Positions 7,179-15,239 of a DNA stretch of 18,529 nucleotides are shown here, piece after piece (the first letter of the stretch is position 1; each line of letters opens with the position of its first letter). The notes beneath the pieces are model-generated. The model was given only the letters and a program-made list of their open reading frames with translations. It was not told where the DNA came from and searched no databases. This DNA comes from CAYRWR01 sp964537555 (lineage in GTDB: Bacteria > Spirochaetota > Brevinematia > Brevinematales > CAYRWR01), in contig CAZIAD010000057.1 in NCBI GenBank assembly GCA_964537555.1, forward strand, positions 1 to 18,529. Direction: 5' to 3'. A program made the position numbers and the translations under genes.

Positions 7179-8687
7179 TTATTTGAAGGCGGTGAAACGA
7201 ACTTTCCTGAGATAGGGGTAGAGTGAAAAAATATCTACTACTTGGGTATCTTCATATAATTCGAGTAGTAAGGGGGTACTGTTGTGGATGCTAAGATAAT
7301 CCGAAATACCGATGGTGTCACCCGCCTTGACTTTGTCACCTGCCTGAACCGAGATCTGACTCATATAGCCATAAACCATGCGCTTTTCATTACCGTGATT
7401 GATGATGACAACATAGTTTTTGGTCTTGAGAAATCCGGCGTATTCCACTATGCCGGCTGCTATACACCTCACACCAGTCCTGCGGGACAGATGCAGGATC
7501 AGGCCTTTTTCGGTCTGAGACAGATACTGAACATGATCCTGTGGTACCGGATGATGCCTGATATCGTCCCATTTTACGACTACTTTGTCCGGCCCAGAAC
7601 TCACTATGGCCTGGTTTTTATAGGGACTCATTTTAATATTGCTGTAAATGGTCAGCTTTTCACCGATGTAAACATTTTTATTATTCTTTTTATTCCATTT
7701 TACAATATCATCTACGGATACCTGGTAATTCCTGGCAATCTCTGAGAGGCTGTCACCCCTGCGTACTGAGTAGAATCTCTTCTTAACCGGATTCACGCTA
7801 GCTGTCTTATCCTCATCATAAGAGGTCTTTATCTTGAGTACTTCATCAATATAAAGTTCATCTCTTTTTAACTTATTTAGAGCCTTAATCTCCTCAATGG
7901 AGACATGATAGCGGGCAGACAGGCTGCTCAGATTGTCACCCGATTTGACTTTATAAGTAATAGTATGCGTTGACGGACTGCTATTCACCGTACTGCTTTC
8001 CAGACGTAGCTTTTCTCCTACATAGATAGTGTCACTTTCTTTATTATTCCACGACTTGATCTGTGCGACACTGACATTATATTTTTGAGCAATACTCTCC
8101 AGATTATCCCCTGCCTGTACAGTGTAGTAGGTAGATGCCGGAGGGGTTTCAGGATGGGATTCCTGCTTTTTATCTGTGAACAGGATCAGTTTTTCACCAA
8201 TATAGACCTGATCCTCTTTTTTATTATTCCATTTTTTAATATCTTCTATACTGACTGAAAAATCTCTGGCAATCTGGGACAGACTATCCCCGGATTTAAC
8301 GAAATACTCCTGCTGAGGGGCATCTTTGGCATTTCCTGATTCATTTACCGGTATTCTTATTTTTTGAGATATTCTCAGGGTTTCATCTGCCATGTTATTG
8401 AGGATAATTATATATTTTACTTTTGTGTTATAAGTCTGGGCTATCCTGGAAAGGTTATCGCCGGATTGGACAGTATAATCCAGAATAGAATCAGGGATAA
8501 ATAAAGTCTGCCCGCTATAGATGTGTTCCTGATACAATTCATTGATCTTGATGATAAGCTCTGACTGAATATTGTATTGGCGGGACAATGCCCAGATACT
8601 GTCATTTTCCTTGACAGTATAGTAGAGACTATATGACATCATTTGAGTAAAAACGATAAGTAAAAAGGTGCAGGCAAATTTGCGCAT
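7179..8687 (-). CDS. Six-LysM exported protein with degenerate LytM (M23) domain
   Basis: 502 residues. Residues 1-20 form a signal peptide (MRKFACTFLLIVFTQMMSYS). Six LysM peptidoglycan-binding repeats follow at about 22-65, 70-113, 127-170, 187-229, 244-287 and 305-348; most carry the YxVxxGDxLSxIA and YIGEKLxI signatures. Residues 393-490 have the fold signature of an M23/LytM domain (IINHGNEKRMVYGYMS, VQAGDKVKAGDTIG). The zinc ligands appear to be missing: the region expected to hold HxxxD reads LHLSRRTG, the YAH position reads YGY, and the HLH position reads LLL. It therefore looks like a non-catalytic LytM regulator of the EnvC/NlpD kind, perhaps an activator of a cell-wall amidase; this role is inferred. 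The ATG at 8687 has AGAGGTGAAG upstream. I found no convincing promoter for it. Confidence 0.9.
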   Translation of the reverse strand: MRKFACTFLLIVFTQMMSYSLYYTVKENDSIWALSRQYNIQSELIIKINELYQEHIYSGQTLFIPDSILDYTVQSGDNLSRIAQTYNTKVKYIIILNNMADETLRISQKIRIPVNESGNAKDAPQQEYFVKSGDSLSQIARDFSVSIEDIKKWNNKKEDQVYIGEKLILFTDKKQESHPETPPASTYYTVQAGDNLESIAQKYNVSVAQIKSWNNKESDTIYVGEKLRLESSTVNSSPSTHTITYKVKSGDNLSSLSARYHVSIEEIKALNKLKRDELYIDEVLKIKTSYDEDKTASVNPVKKRFYSVRRGDSLSEIARNYQVSVDDIVKWNKKNNKNVYIGEKLTIYSNIKMSPYKNQAIVSSGPDKVVVKWDDIRHHPVPQDHVQYLSQTEKGLILHLSRRTGVRCIAAGIVEYAGFLKTKNYVVIINHGNEKRMVYGYMSQISVQAGDKVKAGDTIGISDYLSIHNSTPLLLELYEDTQVVDIFSLYPYLRKVRFTAFK

Positions 8688-8788
8688 AATGCTTCACCTC
8701 TAATCTATAATATCGGCATAAGTAGTGATATCATAAATAATTAGGACTTTTATACTGAAAAAATGCAGTTAATTAATTTTACCCAGTC

Positions 8789-8817
8789 TTGCGAAAATCA
8801 GGGGACTGATATAAAAT
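8789..8817 (+). promoter_or_regulatory. Candidate promoter for the gltX-prfB block
   Basis: TTGCGA (8789-8794) and TAAAAT (8812-8817) are separated by 17 bp, with a predicted start near 8824 and a leader of about 23 bases to the gltX ATG. It lies in the divergent gap shared with the LysM gene, which otherwise shows nothing distinctive. Confidence 0.45.
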
Positions 8818-8846
8818 ATAGCTACTATTTTTTACAAGGAGACATC

Positions 8847-10316
8847 ATGGTCAAGACCCGTTTTGCCCCATCTCCCACCGGGAAATTACATGTAGGGAAT
8901 GTCCGTACTGCCTTATTCGCATGGCTCTACGCCCGTAATCAGGGAGGGCACTTTATCCTGCGTATCGAGGACACTGACCAGGAACGTTCCCTGCCGGAAT
9001 ATACAGACCGTCTCATGGAAGACCTGAAATGGCTGGGACTGGACTGGGATGAAGGCCCGGAAGTGGGTGGGCCTAATGGTCCCTACAAACAGTCAGAAAG
9101 ACTGGATATTTATGATAAATATATAGATCAGCTGGTAGAGGAAGGCCGGGCCTATCCCTGTTTTTGCACCCAGGAAGAACTGGAAGCGGAGAAGGAAGCT
9201 AAAAAGGATAGTAATGAAGCTCCCCATTACAGTGGAAAGTGCCGTCATCTCAGTGCTTCTGAGATACAGGCTAGAAAAGAAGCCGGCACCCCCTATGTCA
9301 TACGTTTCTGGGCCTATGATGAAGATTTTTCATTTAAAGACATTGTCAAGGGAGAGGTCACGTTCCCAAAAGGTATGGTAGGGGATTTTGTGATCAGGCG
9401 TTCCAATGGCCTGCCGGTCTATAACTTTGCGGTGGTGCTGGATGACGCCCTGATGGAAGTCACACACGTAATGAGGGCCGATGAACATCTGTCCAATACT
9501 GTACGACAACTCATGATATTCAGATCTTTAGGTTTTAAAGAGCCTGTGTTCGTCCACATGCCCCTCATACTGGGTCAGGATAAGCAGAAGCTGTCCAAAA
9601 GGCATGGAGCTACATCGGTCAGTGACTTTAAAGAAGAGGGTTACCTGCCCGAATCTCTGATCAACTATCTGGCTCTTTTAGGATGGTCCAGTCCCGATGG
9701 CCGTGAAGTGCTCCCCCGGAAAGAACTGATTAAGCTCTTTGATCTAAAAAGGATCAATAAAAGCCCGGCGGTATTTGACCCTAAAAAGTTCGAATGGATC
9801 GCAAAACATGATATTATCAATGCTGATTCTAATCTGATCTATGACCTGGCACTGCCTTTTATCATGCAGGCCGGACTTATCGACGAGGACTACCTCAGCA
9901 ATGAAGAAAATGAAAAGTTCCTGCGTGGTGTCATAGAGCTGACCCGGGGCTATTGCTCCCACTTATCACAGATCACTGAACATCTGGAGTACTTTTTAAA
10001 TGACCAGTTCGCCTATGATGAAGAAGCTGCAAAATTCCTGGAAAATGAGATCTCCAAGACCGTAATTAAGGGTTTTATAGACCTGGTGTCAAAGACAGAA
10101 AAAAACATAGACGAACAGATCTTTCACGATCTCTCCGCAAAGCTACAGGAATCCACGGGTGCCAAGGGAAAGAATCTGTTTATTCCTCTCAGGGCCGCAT
10201 TGACTGGCCACACCCGGGGGCCTGAGATCTACTTCCTGATGCCTGTGATCGGCAATGAGCGCACTCTGGCTCGGCTGCAGCGGGCCCTGGACTGGATCGA
10301 CGGAAAAAGGAGTTAG
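8847..10316 (+). CDS. gltX: Glutamyl-tRNA synthetase
   Basis: 489 residues, the normal length for this class I aminoacyl-tRNA synthetase, which charges tRNA(Glu) with glutamate in the cytoplasm. The start at 8847 is preceded by AAGGAG and gives the typical N-terminus VKTRFAPSPTGKLHVGN; an in-frame ATG at 8763 adds 28 unrelated residues and is rejected. The HIGH motif is HVGN at residues 15-18, and KMSKS is KLSKR at 248-252. A CFC pair followed by SGKC after about 25 residues matches the zinc-binding insert of many bacterial enzymes. It is the first gene of a tight block: three bases separate its TAG stop from prfB, and the prfB ribosome binding site lies inside its 3' end. Whether it also charges tRNA(Gln) cannot be told from this window. 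Confidence 0.96.
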   Translation: MVKTRFAPSPTGKLHVGNVRTALFAWLYARNQGGHFILRIEDTDQERSLPEYTDRLMEDLKWLGLDWDEGPEVGGPNGPYKQSERLDIYDKYIDQLVEEGRAYPCFCTQEELEAEKEAKKDSNEAPHYSGKCRHLSASEIQARKEAGTPYVIRFWAYDEDFSFKDIVKGEVTFPKGMVGDFVIRRSNGLPVYNFAVVLDDALMEVTHVMRADEHLSNTVRQLMIFRSLGFKEPVFVHMPLILGQDKQKLSKRHGATSVSDFKEEGYLPESLINYLALLGWSSPDGREVLPRKELIKLFDLKRINKSPAVFDPKKFEWIAKHDIINADSNLIYDLALPFIMQAGLIDEDYLSNEENEKFLRGVIELTRGYCSHLSQITEHLEYFLNDQFAYDEEAAKFLENEISKTVIKGFIDLVSKTEKNIDEQIFHDLSAKLQESTGAKGKNLFIPLRAALTGHTRGPEIYFLMPVIGNERTLARLQRALDWIDGKRS

Positions 10317-10319
10317 AGA

Positions 10320-11418
10320 ATGGGCGCATTACTGGAACGCATAGAAGACCTGAAGTCCCGACTGGCTCAGGACAGGGGGTATCTTTGACCTCGATACTAA
10401 AGAGCTGGAGCTGGCTGAGCTGCAAAAGCAATTATCCAGTGAAGCGGTATGGAGTGACCATAAAAAATCAGCAGAATTAAATGCTGAACTTAGCTTTATA
10501 GAAAAGGAATTAAAGTCATGGAAAGAGATCTCCAGGACGGTAGATGAACTCTATGATATGGCTGAACTGGGAGAGTCTGAAGAAGACACTGAAATCCTAA
10601 GCCAGGTCGAGACAGATCTGGAAGTTATCCTAAAAAAGCTGGATGCCCTGGAAATCGAGCTTATGTTTACCGGTGAAAGTGATAAGAATAATGCCTTTAT
10701 CAATATACATCCCGGTGCCGGTGGGACCGAGTCTATGGATTGGGCCTCAATGCTCCTCCGGATGTATCAGCGATGGGCTGAAAGAAATGGTTTCACGGTA
10801 GAGGTGATTAACCTGGAACCGGGGCCGGAAGCAGGCATAAAAGATGCCACTCTTTTCGTTAAGGGTAAATATGCCTTCGGTTATCTGGCTGCTGAAAACG
10901 GCATACACCGCCTGGTCAGATTGTCACCCTATAATGCCAAGGACAAACGCCAGACTTCATTTTGCGCGGTGTCAGTCTCAGCAGAAGCCGATGACAATAT
11001 AGAAATCGAGATAGATGAAAAAGACCTGCGTATTGACACATTTCGTGCCAGCGGGGCCGGAGGTCAGCATGTCAATAAGACCTCTTCAGCTATCCGGATA
11101 ACCCATATTCCTACCAACACTGTGGTCTCCTGCCAAAATGAAAGGTCTCAGTTCCAGAACCGGGATATGGCCATGAAGGTCCTTAAGTCCAGGCTCTATG
11201 AACTGGAAAAGATAAAAAGAGCAGAAGAGACAGCCGAGAATTCGCTGGAAAGAAAGTCCATAGAGTGGGGGAATCAGATACGTTCTTATGTATTCCAGCC
11301 CTACACTATGGCAAAAGACCATCGTACCAATGTAGAAAAAGGGAATATTCAGGCAGTAATGGATGGGGATATAAACGAATTTATCATTTCATATCTCAAA
11401 CAAAATATCTCGGGATAA
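10320..11418 (+). CDS. prfB: Peptide chain release factor 2, expressed by programmed +1 frameshift
   Basis: RF2 recognises UGA and UAA and triggers peptide release. The gene starts at the ATG at 10320 (AAGGAG 7 bases upstream), reads 22 codons to Cys-less MGALLERIEDLK...GYL, meets TGA at 10386-10388, and continues in the +1 frame with DLDTKELELAEL to the TAA at 11416. The full product is 365 residues, the usual RF2 length. The catalytic GGQ motif lies in SGAGGQHVNKTSS. The anticodon-like tripeptide, normally SPF in RF2, reads SPY in RLVRLSPYNAKDKRQTSF; the neighbouring residues still fit RF2 rather than RF1. This is an intact autoregulated gene, not a pseudogene: low RF2 slows termination at the internal UGA and favours the shift. 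The kinase gene starts 4 bases after its stop. Confidence 0.97.
10374..10389 (+). other. prfB programmed +1 frameshift site
   Basis: AGGGGG (10374-10379), an internal Shine-Dalgarno-like element, is followed by TAT, the slippery CTT codon (10383-10385) and in-frame TGA followed by C (10386-10389). AGGGGGTATCTTTGAC is, from memory, identical to the Escherichia coli site. The tRNA on CUU slips one base to UUU, and decoding resumes at GAC (10387). Confidence 0.97.
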
Positions 11419-11422
11419 TATT

Positions 11423-12817
11423 GTGAATGCTTATGATGACTGGGAATCTATTGAAAAGATATCTGATCCAAACCTCTTAAGGCAATACCTACAGGCTGAA
11501 AGAGAGGAAAAAGACTTTATGACCAGTGCCTTATTAGGCCTGGTGGAAGTGACTTCTTTTAAGACTGGGACTGATTATATACAGTCTATGGTAAGATTTT
11601 TTGTGGATACCACCGGTGTACACCGTGCTTTCATTACCAGGAGGCCTGAGCCTGATTCGGATATACTGGAGACTCTGGCATTCTGGGACGCCCATGGATT
11701 TGGAGAAAACTTTCAGTATGATATGAATGGCTCTCCCTGTGAGCAGGTCTTTCATCAGAAGAAAGATGTGATTCTCAATGCATCAGTTCAGTCTCAGTAT
11801 CCGGGCTGTAAGATCATCATGGAAAGCTATATAGGTATCCCTTTATTTGATTCAGACCAGGAAGTATTCGGACACTTTGCCATAGTGGATGACAAGGCAC
11901 TCCCTGATCCCAAAAAAATCCGGGATCTGGCTTTTTTATTCGGGAGCAGGGTATCCACTGAACTGCTCAGGCAAAAAGCCTATCATGAGTTAAAACAGAA
12001 AAATAAGGAGCTCAATGAGACGCTTCAGCTGCTTCAGGATATGCAGAAACAGGTCATACACCAGGAAAAAATGGCCTCTCTGGGGAGCCTTACTGCCGGA
12101 ATAGCTCATGAGATTAAAAATCCATTAAACTTTGTTAATAACTTTTCCAAGATATCACAGGAATTGATCACTGAATTAAATGAGGCTATTAGCGATCCCC
12201 AAAAATCCGCTCAGGATGATATACCTGATTTACTGCAGGATCTCAGTATGAATATGAACCTTATAGAAAAACACGGGAAAAGAGCAGATGACATTGTACA
12301 ACGTATGCTGGCGCATTCCCGGGGCCAGGATAGCACCCCGGAATATGCTTCTGTCAATCCACTACTGGAGGAATCCTACAATCTGGCCTATCACTCTCAA
12401 AGGGCTAAAGACCCGGACTTTAATTGTGATATTCAGTGGCACCTGGATCCGGGTATCCCGGATGTATTGATTTATCCTCTCTCTTTGGACAGGGCATTTC
12501 GATCTATTCTGGAAAACAGCTTTACAGCCCTCTCCCTTAAAATGTCCAATGCTGAGACAGGTTACGATCCTCTGCTTATCATCAGCACAACTGAAAACAG
12601 CCGGAATATAGTCATAACCATTACAGATAATGGCATCGGTATTCCTGAAGAAATCATTGACCGCATATTTGATCCTTTTTTCACCACCAAACCCCGGCCC
12701 AATTCTATAGGATTAGGCCTATCAATAGCCTATGACATCATCTGCAGCGAGCACGGTGGGGAGATCAGGGCAGAAAGTAAATCAAATACCACTATAATAA
12801 TCGAGTTGAAAAAATAA
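11423..12817 (+). CDS. Cytoplasmic GAF-domain sensor histidine kinase, orphan
   Basis: 464 residues from a GTG at 11423, with only a weak ribosome binding site; initiation may couple to prfB, which ends 4 bases earlier. There is no signal peptide or membrane span, so it senses a cytoplasmic cue. Residues about 35-175 look like a GAF domain. A short coiled coil (about 178-215) leads to the H-box GIAHEIKNPLNFVNNF, with phospho-acceptor His229. The ATPase domain has an N-box (LENSFTAL, 363-370), G1 (DNGIGIP, 402-408), F-box (FDPFFTTKP, 416-424) and G2 (GLGLSIAYDI, 430-439). All catalytic boxes look intact. No response regulator gene is nearby, so its partner is unknown. It lies between prfB and galU with very short gaps and is likely co-transcribed with them. 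Confidence 0.92.
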   Translation: MNAYDDWESIEKISDPNLLRQYLQAEREEKDFMTSALLGLVEVTSFKTGTDYIQSMVRFFVDTTGVHRAFITRRPEPDSDILETLAFWDAHGFGENFQYDMNGSPCEQVFHQKKDVILNASVQSQYPGCKIIMESYIGIPLFDSDQEVFGHFAIVDDKALPDPKKIRDLAFLFGSRVSTELLRQKAYHELKQKNKELNETLQLLQDMQKQVIHQEKMASLGSLTAGIAHEIKNPLNFVNNFSKISQELITELNEAISDPQKSAQDDIPDLLQDLSMNMNLIEKHGKRADDIVQRMLAHSRGQDSTPEYASVNPLLEESYNLAYHSQRAKDPDFNCDIQWHLDPGIPDVLIYPLSLDRAFRSILENSFTALSLKMSNAETGYDPLLIISTTENSRNIVITITDNGIGIPEEIIDRIFDPFFTTKPRPNSIGLGLSIAYDIICSEHGGEIRAESKSNTTIIIELKK

Positions 12818-12826
12818 GGAGATACA

Positions 12827-13672
12827 ATGAAAGCAGTAATAGTAGCTGCAGGCTATGGCTCCCGCTTCCTGCCTGTGACAAAGACCCTGCCCAAGGAAAT
12901 GCTTCCCCTTTATGATAAATGTCTGCTGGATTTTATACTGGATGAAATTGAAGAAGCCGGAATAAAAGATGTCATAATGATCACCAGCCGCAGAAAAAAA
13001 GTGATGGAAGATTACCTGGACCGGGAAGTGGAGCTGGAATTAGCCCTGACCGGATCTGGTAAAAAAGAACTCCTGGATAGTATCAAACCCAGGGACATTA
13101 ATATACAATTTATCAGACAGGCAGAGATGAAAGGTACCGGACATGCCATATTAATGACCAAAAGTGCAGTGGGTAACGAACCCTTCATTGTAGCATATCC
13201 CGATGATATAGTCCTGTCCACCCCGGGACTGTCTAAATCTATGGTAGATCTCTACAATAAAACGGGTAAAAGTGTACTGGCAGTAAGAGAGGAGGCTGGG
13301 GATGTATCCAGATACGGTGTAGTCTCTCCCTATGAGACTTCTGAAGGAATAGGGGTAGACTCTATAGTAGAAAAGCCTGCTCCAGGCACAGAACCCAGTA
13401 AAATGGTGTCAGTAGGGAGATACCTGTTCACCCCTGAATTGCTGGAATTACTGGAAGAGCAGTATAAATCCCACCGGAAAGGCGAATTTTTTCATATAGA
13501 TGCCATCAATCATCTGGCTGCACATAAAAAAGTCATGGCCCAAAAAGTCCAGGGCCTGATGCTGGATACCGGAGAGCCTTCCAGCTATTTCCACTCATTA
13601 CTGCTCTATGCCCGTCAGCATCCTGTGGCATCCCATATACTTGAAGATTTCATAAACACATTTTACAAATAA
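12827..13672 (+). CDS. galU: GalU-type UTP-glucose-1-phosphate uridylyltransferase
   Basis: 281 residues, slightly shorter than the usual 290-300. The family makes UDP-glucose from UTP and glucose 1-phosphate for envelope glycans. The N-terminal nucleotide-binding loop is VIVAAGYGSRFLPVTK followed by LPKEMLPL. VEKPAPGT and VGRYLFTPELLELL match later family blocks, and DTGEPSSYFHSLLLYA matches the C-terminal substrate-binding region. Some conserved positions differ from typical GalU: VIVAAG for VIPAAG, DKCLLDF for DKPLIQY, and FFHIDAI for IQLTDAI. The enzyme could therefore be a relative with altered sugar preference; GalU remains the best call. The ATG is preceded by AAGGAG, 9 bases after the kinase stop. 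It ends the gltX block. Confidence 0.85.
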   Translation: MKAVIVAAGYGSRFLPVTKTLPKEMLPLYDKCLLDFILDEIEEAGIKDVIMITSRRKKVMEDYLDREVELELALTGSGKKELLDSIKPRDINIQFIRQAEMKGTGHAILMTKSAVGNEPFIVAYPDDIVLSTPGLSKSMVDLYNKTGKSVLAVREEAGDVSRYGVVSPYETSEGIGVDSIVEKPAPGTEPSKMVSVGRYLFTPELLELLEEQYKSHRKGEFFHIDAINHLAAHKKVMAQKVQGLMLDTGEPSSYFHSLLLYARQHPVASHILEDFINTFYK

Positions 13673-13677
13673 TATGC

Positions 13678-13706
13678 TTGTACTAATTGGAGTTAGATGT
13701 TAAAAT
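13678..13706 (+). promoter_or_regulatory. Candidate promoter of the ferritin-like gene
   Basis: TTGTAC (13678-13683) and TAAAAT (13701-13706) are 17 bp apart. The -35 box is poor (3/6) and the -10 box good (5/6). There is no terminator after galU, so read-through into the next gene is also possible. Confidence 0.35.
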
Positions 13707-13736
13707 TAAATATAAAAGATTAATAGGGAGTATGAA

Positions 13737-14228
13737 ATGGAACAGAATATTTTCCAATTTGCTATTGATACTGAAAGAGAAGCTGAAAAATATTACAGGG
13801 ATCTGGCTGGAAAGACCAATCATACCGGTATGAAAAATATCCTGGTAAGACTGGCTGAAGAAGAAGTGAGACACGCCAAGATCATTGCTGATATGGCTGC
13901 CGGCAAAAATGACGTACCTACCGGAACCACAGTGTTACCGGATGTGAAACAGATGTTTGCAAAAATAGTCGATAAAAATGCTGCATTGGAGCCTGCAGTA
14001 ACTGCAGTAGACGTTTATGAAAAAGCCAAACAGTTTGAGTTTAAAAGCCGTGATTTCTACCTGGAAAAAGCAGGACAGGTGAGTGACCCCAAGCAGAAAG
14101 AAATATTACATATCCTTGCCGAAGAAGAAAAGAAACACGCGTTTTTAATCGATAATATCATCGAGTTTGTATCACGGCCTTCTTCCTGGCTGGAAGATGC
14201 TGAGTTCAATCATATAGATGAATACTAA
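13737..14228 (+). CDS. Ferritin-like/rubrerythrin-family diiron protein
   Basis: 163 residues. It has the two helix pairs of the ferritin-like superfamily: EREAEKYYRDLA with Glu17 then EEEVRH (Glu43, His46), and FEFKSRDFYLE with Glu101 then EEEKKH (Glu131, His134). Two ExxH motifs plus two earlier Glu residues are the expected diiron ligands. It lacks the C-terminal rubredoxin domain (no CxxC pair), so it is a short, erythrin-type member. Family members reduce peroxide or handle iron in anaerobes; the exact activity here is inferred. GGGAG lies 6 bases before the ATG at 13737; an ATG 5 bases earlier is out of frame. The gene has a strong terminator after it. Confidence 0.9.
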   Translation: MEQNIFQFAIDTEREAEKYYRDLAGKTNHTGMKNILVRLAEEEVRHAKIIADMAAGKNDVPTGTTVLPDVKQMFAKIVDKNAALEPAVTAVDVYEKAKQFEFKSRDFYLEKAGQVSDPKQKEILHILAEEEKKHAFLIDNIIEFVSRPSSWLEDAEFNHIDEY

Positions 14229-14239
14229 AGTCAATTCTT

Positions 14240-14276
14240 GAGAAAAGGCAGCCTGTCAGGCTGTCTTTCTCTTTTA
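14240..14276 (+). terminator. Intrinsic terminator after the ferritin-like gene
   Basis: GAGAAAAGGCAGCC pairs with GGCTGTCTTTCTC around a TGTCA loop (14240-14271, one wobble and minor irregularity near the base), followed by TTTTAT. It ends only about 7 bases before the ATG of the acetyltransferase gene. Confidence 0.85.
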
Positions 14277-14282
14277 TAGATT

Positions 14283-15239
14283 ATGGAATTAAGAAATTAT
14301 AAGACTTCAGACCTGCCTCATTTACTGGAATTGTCCAGCCAGTTTGATACCTCTCCATTTACTTTTGATAATCGTTTGTTTGACCCTGTCAGTGGACTGG
14401 ATCCCGTCTTTGCCAGGGAGATGATCAGCAGAAAAGAGACCTATACCTTTGTCCTGGAATCAGAACAGGAGATAATCGGTTATATCAGTATTAGTATGAA
14501 TGTACCCCTGTCTCGTGTATTAAAACGGAATATCGCCAGCATATTATTGCTGGTAGTCCATAAAAATCACCGTTCAAAAGGAATGGGCAAGTATCTTGTG
14601 TCAAAAGCGATTGAGGTCATGAGAAATAAAGACATAGCACTCTTTACAGTAGGTACAGATCTCTATAATACTCCTGCCATAAATAGCTATGAGAGAAATG
14701 AATTTTTAACACGTATGACCTGGCATATATACCGCTGGCATCCGGGAAAAGAGAAGAAACTGAGCCTCAGTGAAAATGTGGATATTATCAAAGAAAGCCA
14801 TCTCCATTATTACCGGCCCTGGTTTGACAGGCCTATTTCGTTGTTACATGAACCTGAAATAGAGCACGATACTTTGATGGAATTTCTCTGGAATACTTTT
14901 CTATCTAAAAGGCATAGTTACACTTACCCCATTCTGGAATATTTTAAAAATGAAAATGAAAGAGCTCTTATTCTGGTCAATCAGGATACTTTATCCATGC
15001 AATCTTTAAGAACCGATAATAATATTTATCGCATCTCAGATCTGTTAATACCCGATAACGCGAAGTACAGAGACACCGGGATCAGTGTTTTAAATGATAT
15101 AAAATGCAGGTTTAGTGACGGACACTACCTGGAGATCTGGGTTAAATCTACAGATAAGCAAAAAATACATCTACTGGAAGAGAGTGGGTTTCAGCTAAGT
15201 TATTCAGGAATTAATCTGCATAGGATCATCAGGAATTGA
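14283..15239 (+). CDS. GNAT-family acetyltransferase with degenerate second GNAT-like half
   Basis: 318 residues. Residues 1-150 form a typical GNAT domain: N-terminal strand MELRNYKTSDLPHLLEL, strand ETYTFVLESEQEIIGYISISM, and the acetyl-CoA pyrophosphate loop HRSKGMGKYLVSKAIEVM. The usual strand-5/alpha-4 region is NTPAINSYERNEF. Residues about 155-318 look like a second GNAT-type fold (ISDLLIPD, GISVLNDIKCRF, YLEIWVKSTDKQKIHLLEESGFQ) that lacks the RxxGxG loop, so it is probably non-catalytic. The substrate cannot be deduced. The ATG at 14283 fits the domain start, but there is no Shine-Dalgarno sequence and a terminator ends just upstream, so how it is expressed is unclear. Its last 11 bases overlap the convergent STAS gene. 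Confidence 0.82.
   Translation: MELRNYKTSDLPHLLELSSQFDTSPFTFDNRLFDPVSGLDPVFAREMISRKETYTFVLESEQEIIGYISISMNVPLSRVLKRNIASILLLVVHKNHRSKGMGKYLVSKAIEVMRNKDIALFTVGTDLYNTPAINSYERNEFLTRMTWHIYRWHPGKEKKLSLSENVDIIKESHLHYYRPWFDRPISLLHEPEIEHDTLMEFLWNTFLSKRHSYTYPILEYFKNENERALILVNQDTLSMQSLRTDNNIYRISDLLIPDNAKYRDTGISVLNDIKCRFSDGHYLEIWVKSTDKQKIHLLEESGFQLSYSGINLHRIIRN

Noticed and set aside
7284..7745. Plus-strand open frame inside the LysM gene
   Set aside because: It is antisense to a clear six-LysM protein and has no domain or ribosome binding site of its own.
7640..8620. Repeated DNA motifs within the LysM gene as a mobile or CRISPR-like repeat
   Set aside because: They reflect the repeated LysM protein domains and diverge at the DNA level as expected.
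8763..8846. Upstream in-frame ATG for gltX
   Set aside because: It adds 28 residues unlike any glutamyl-tRNA synthetase N-terminus and covers the candidate promoter; the ATG at 8847 has AAGGAG and the canonical start.
10320..11418. prfB as a frameshifted pseudogene or sequencing error
   Set aside because: The in-frame TGA sits in the exact programmed frameshift context and the downstream frame is complete with GGQ.
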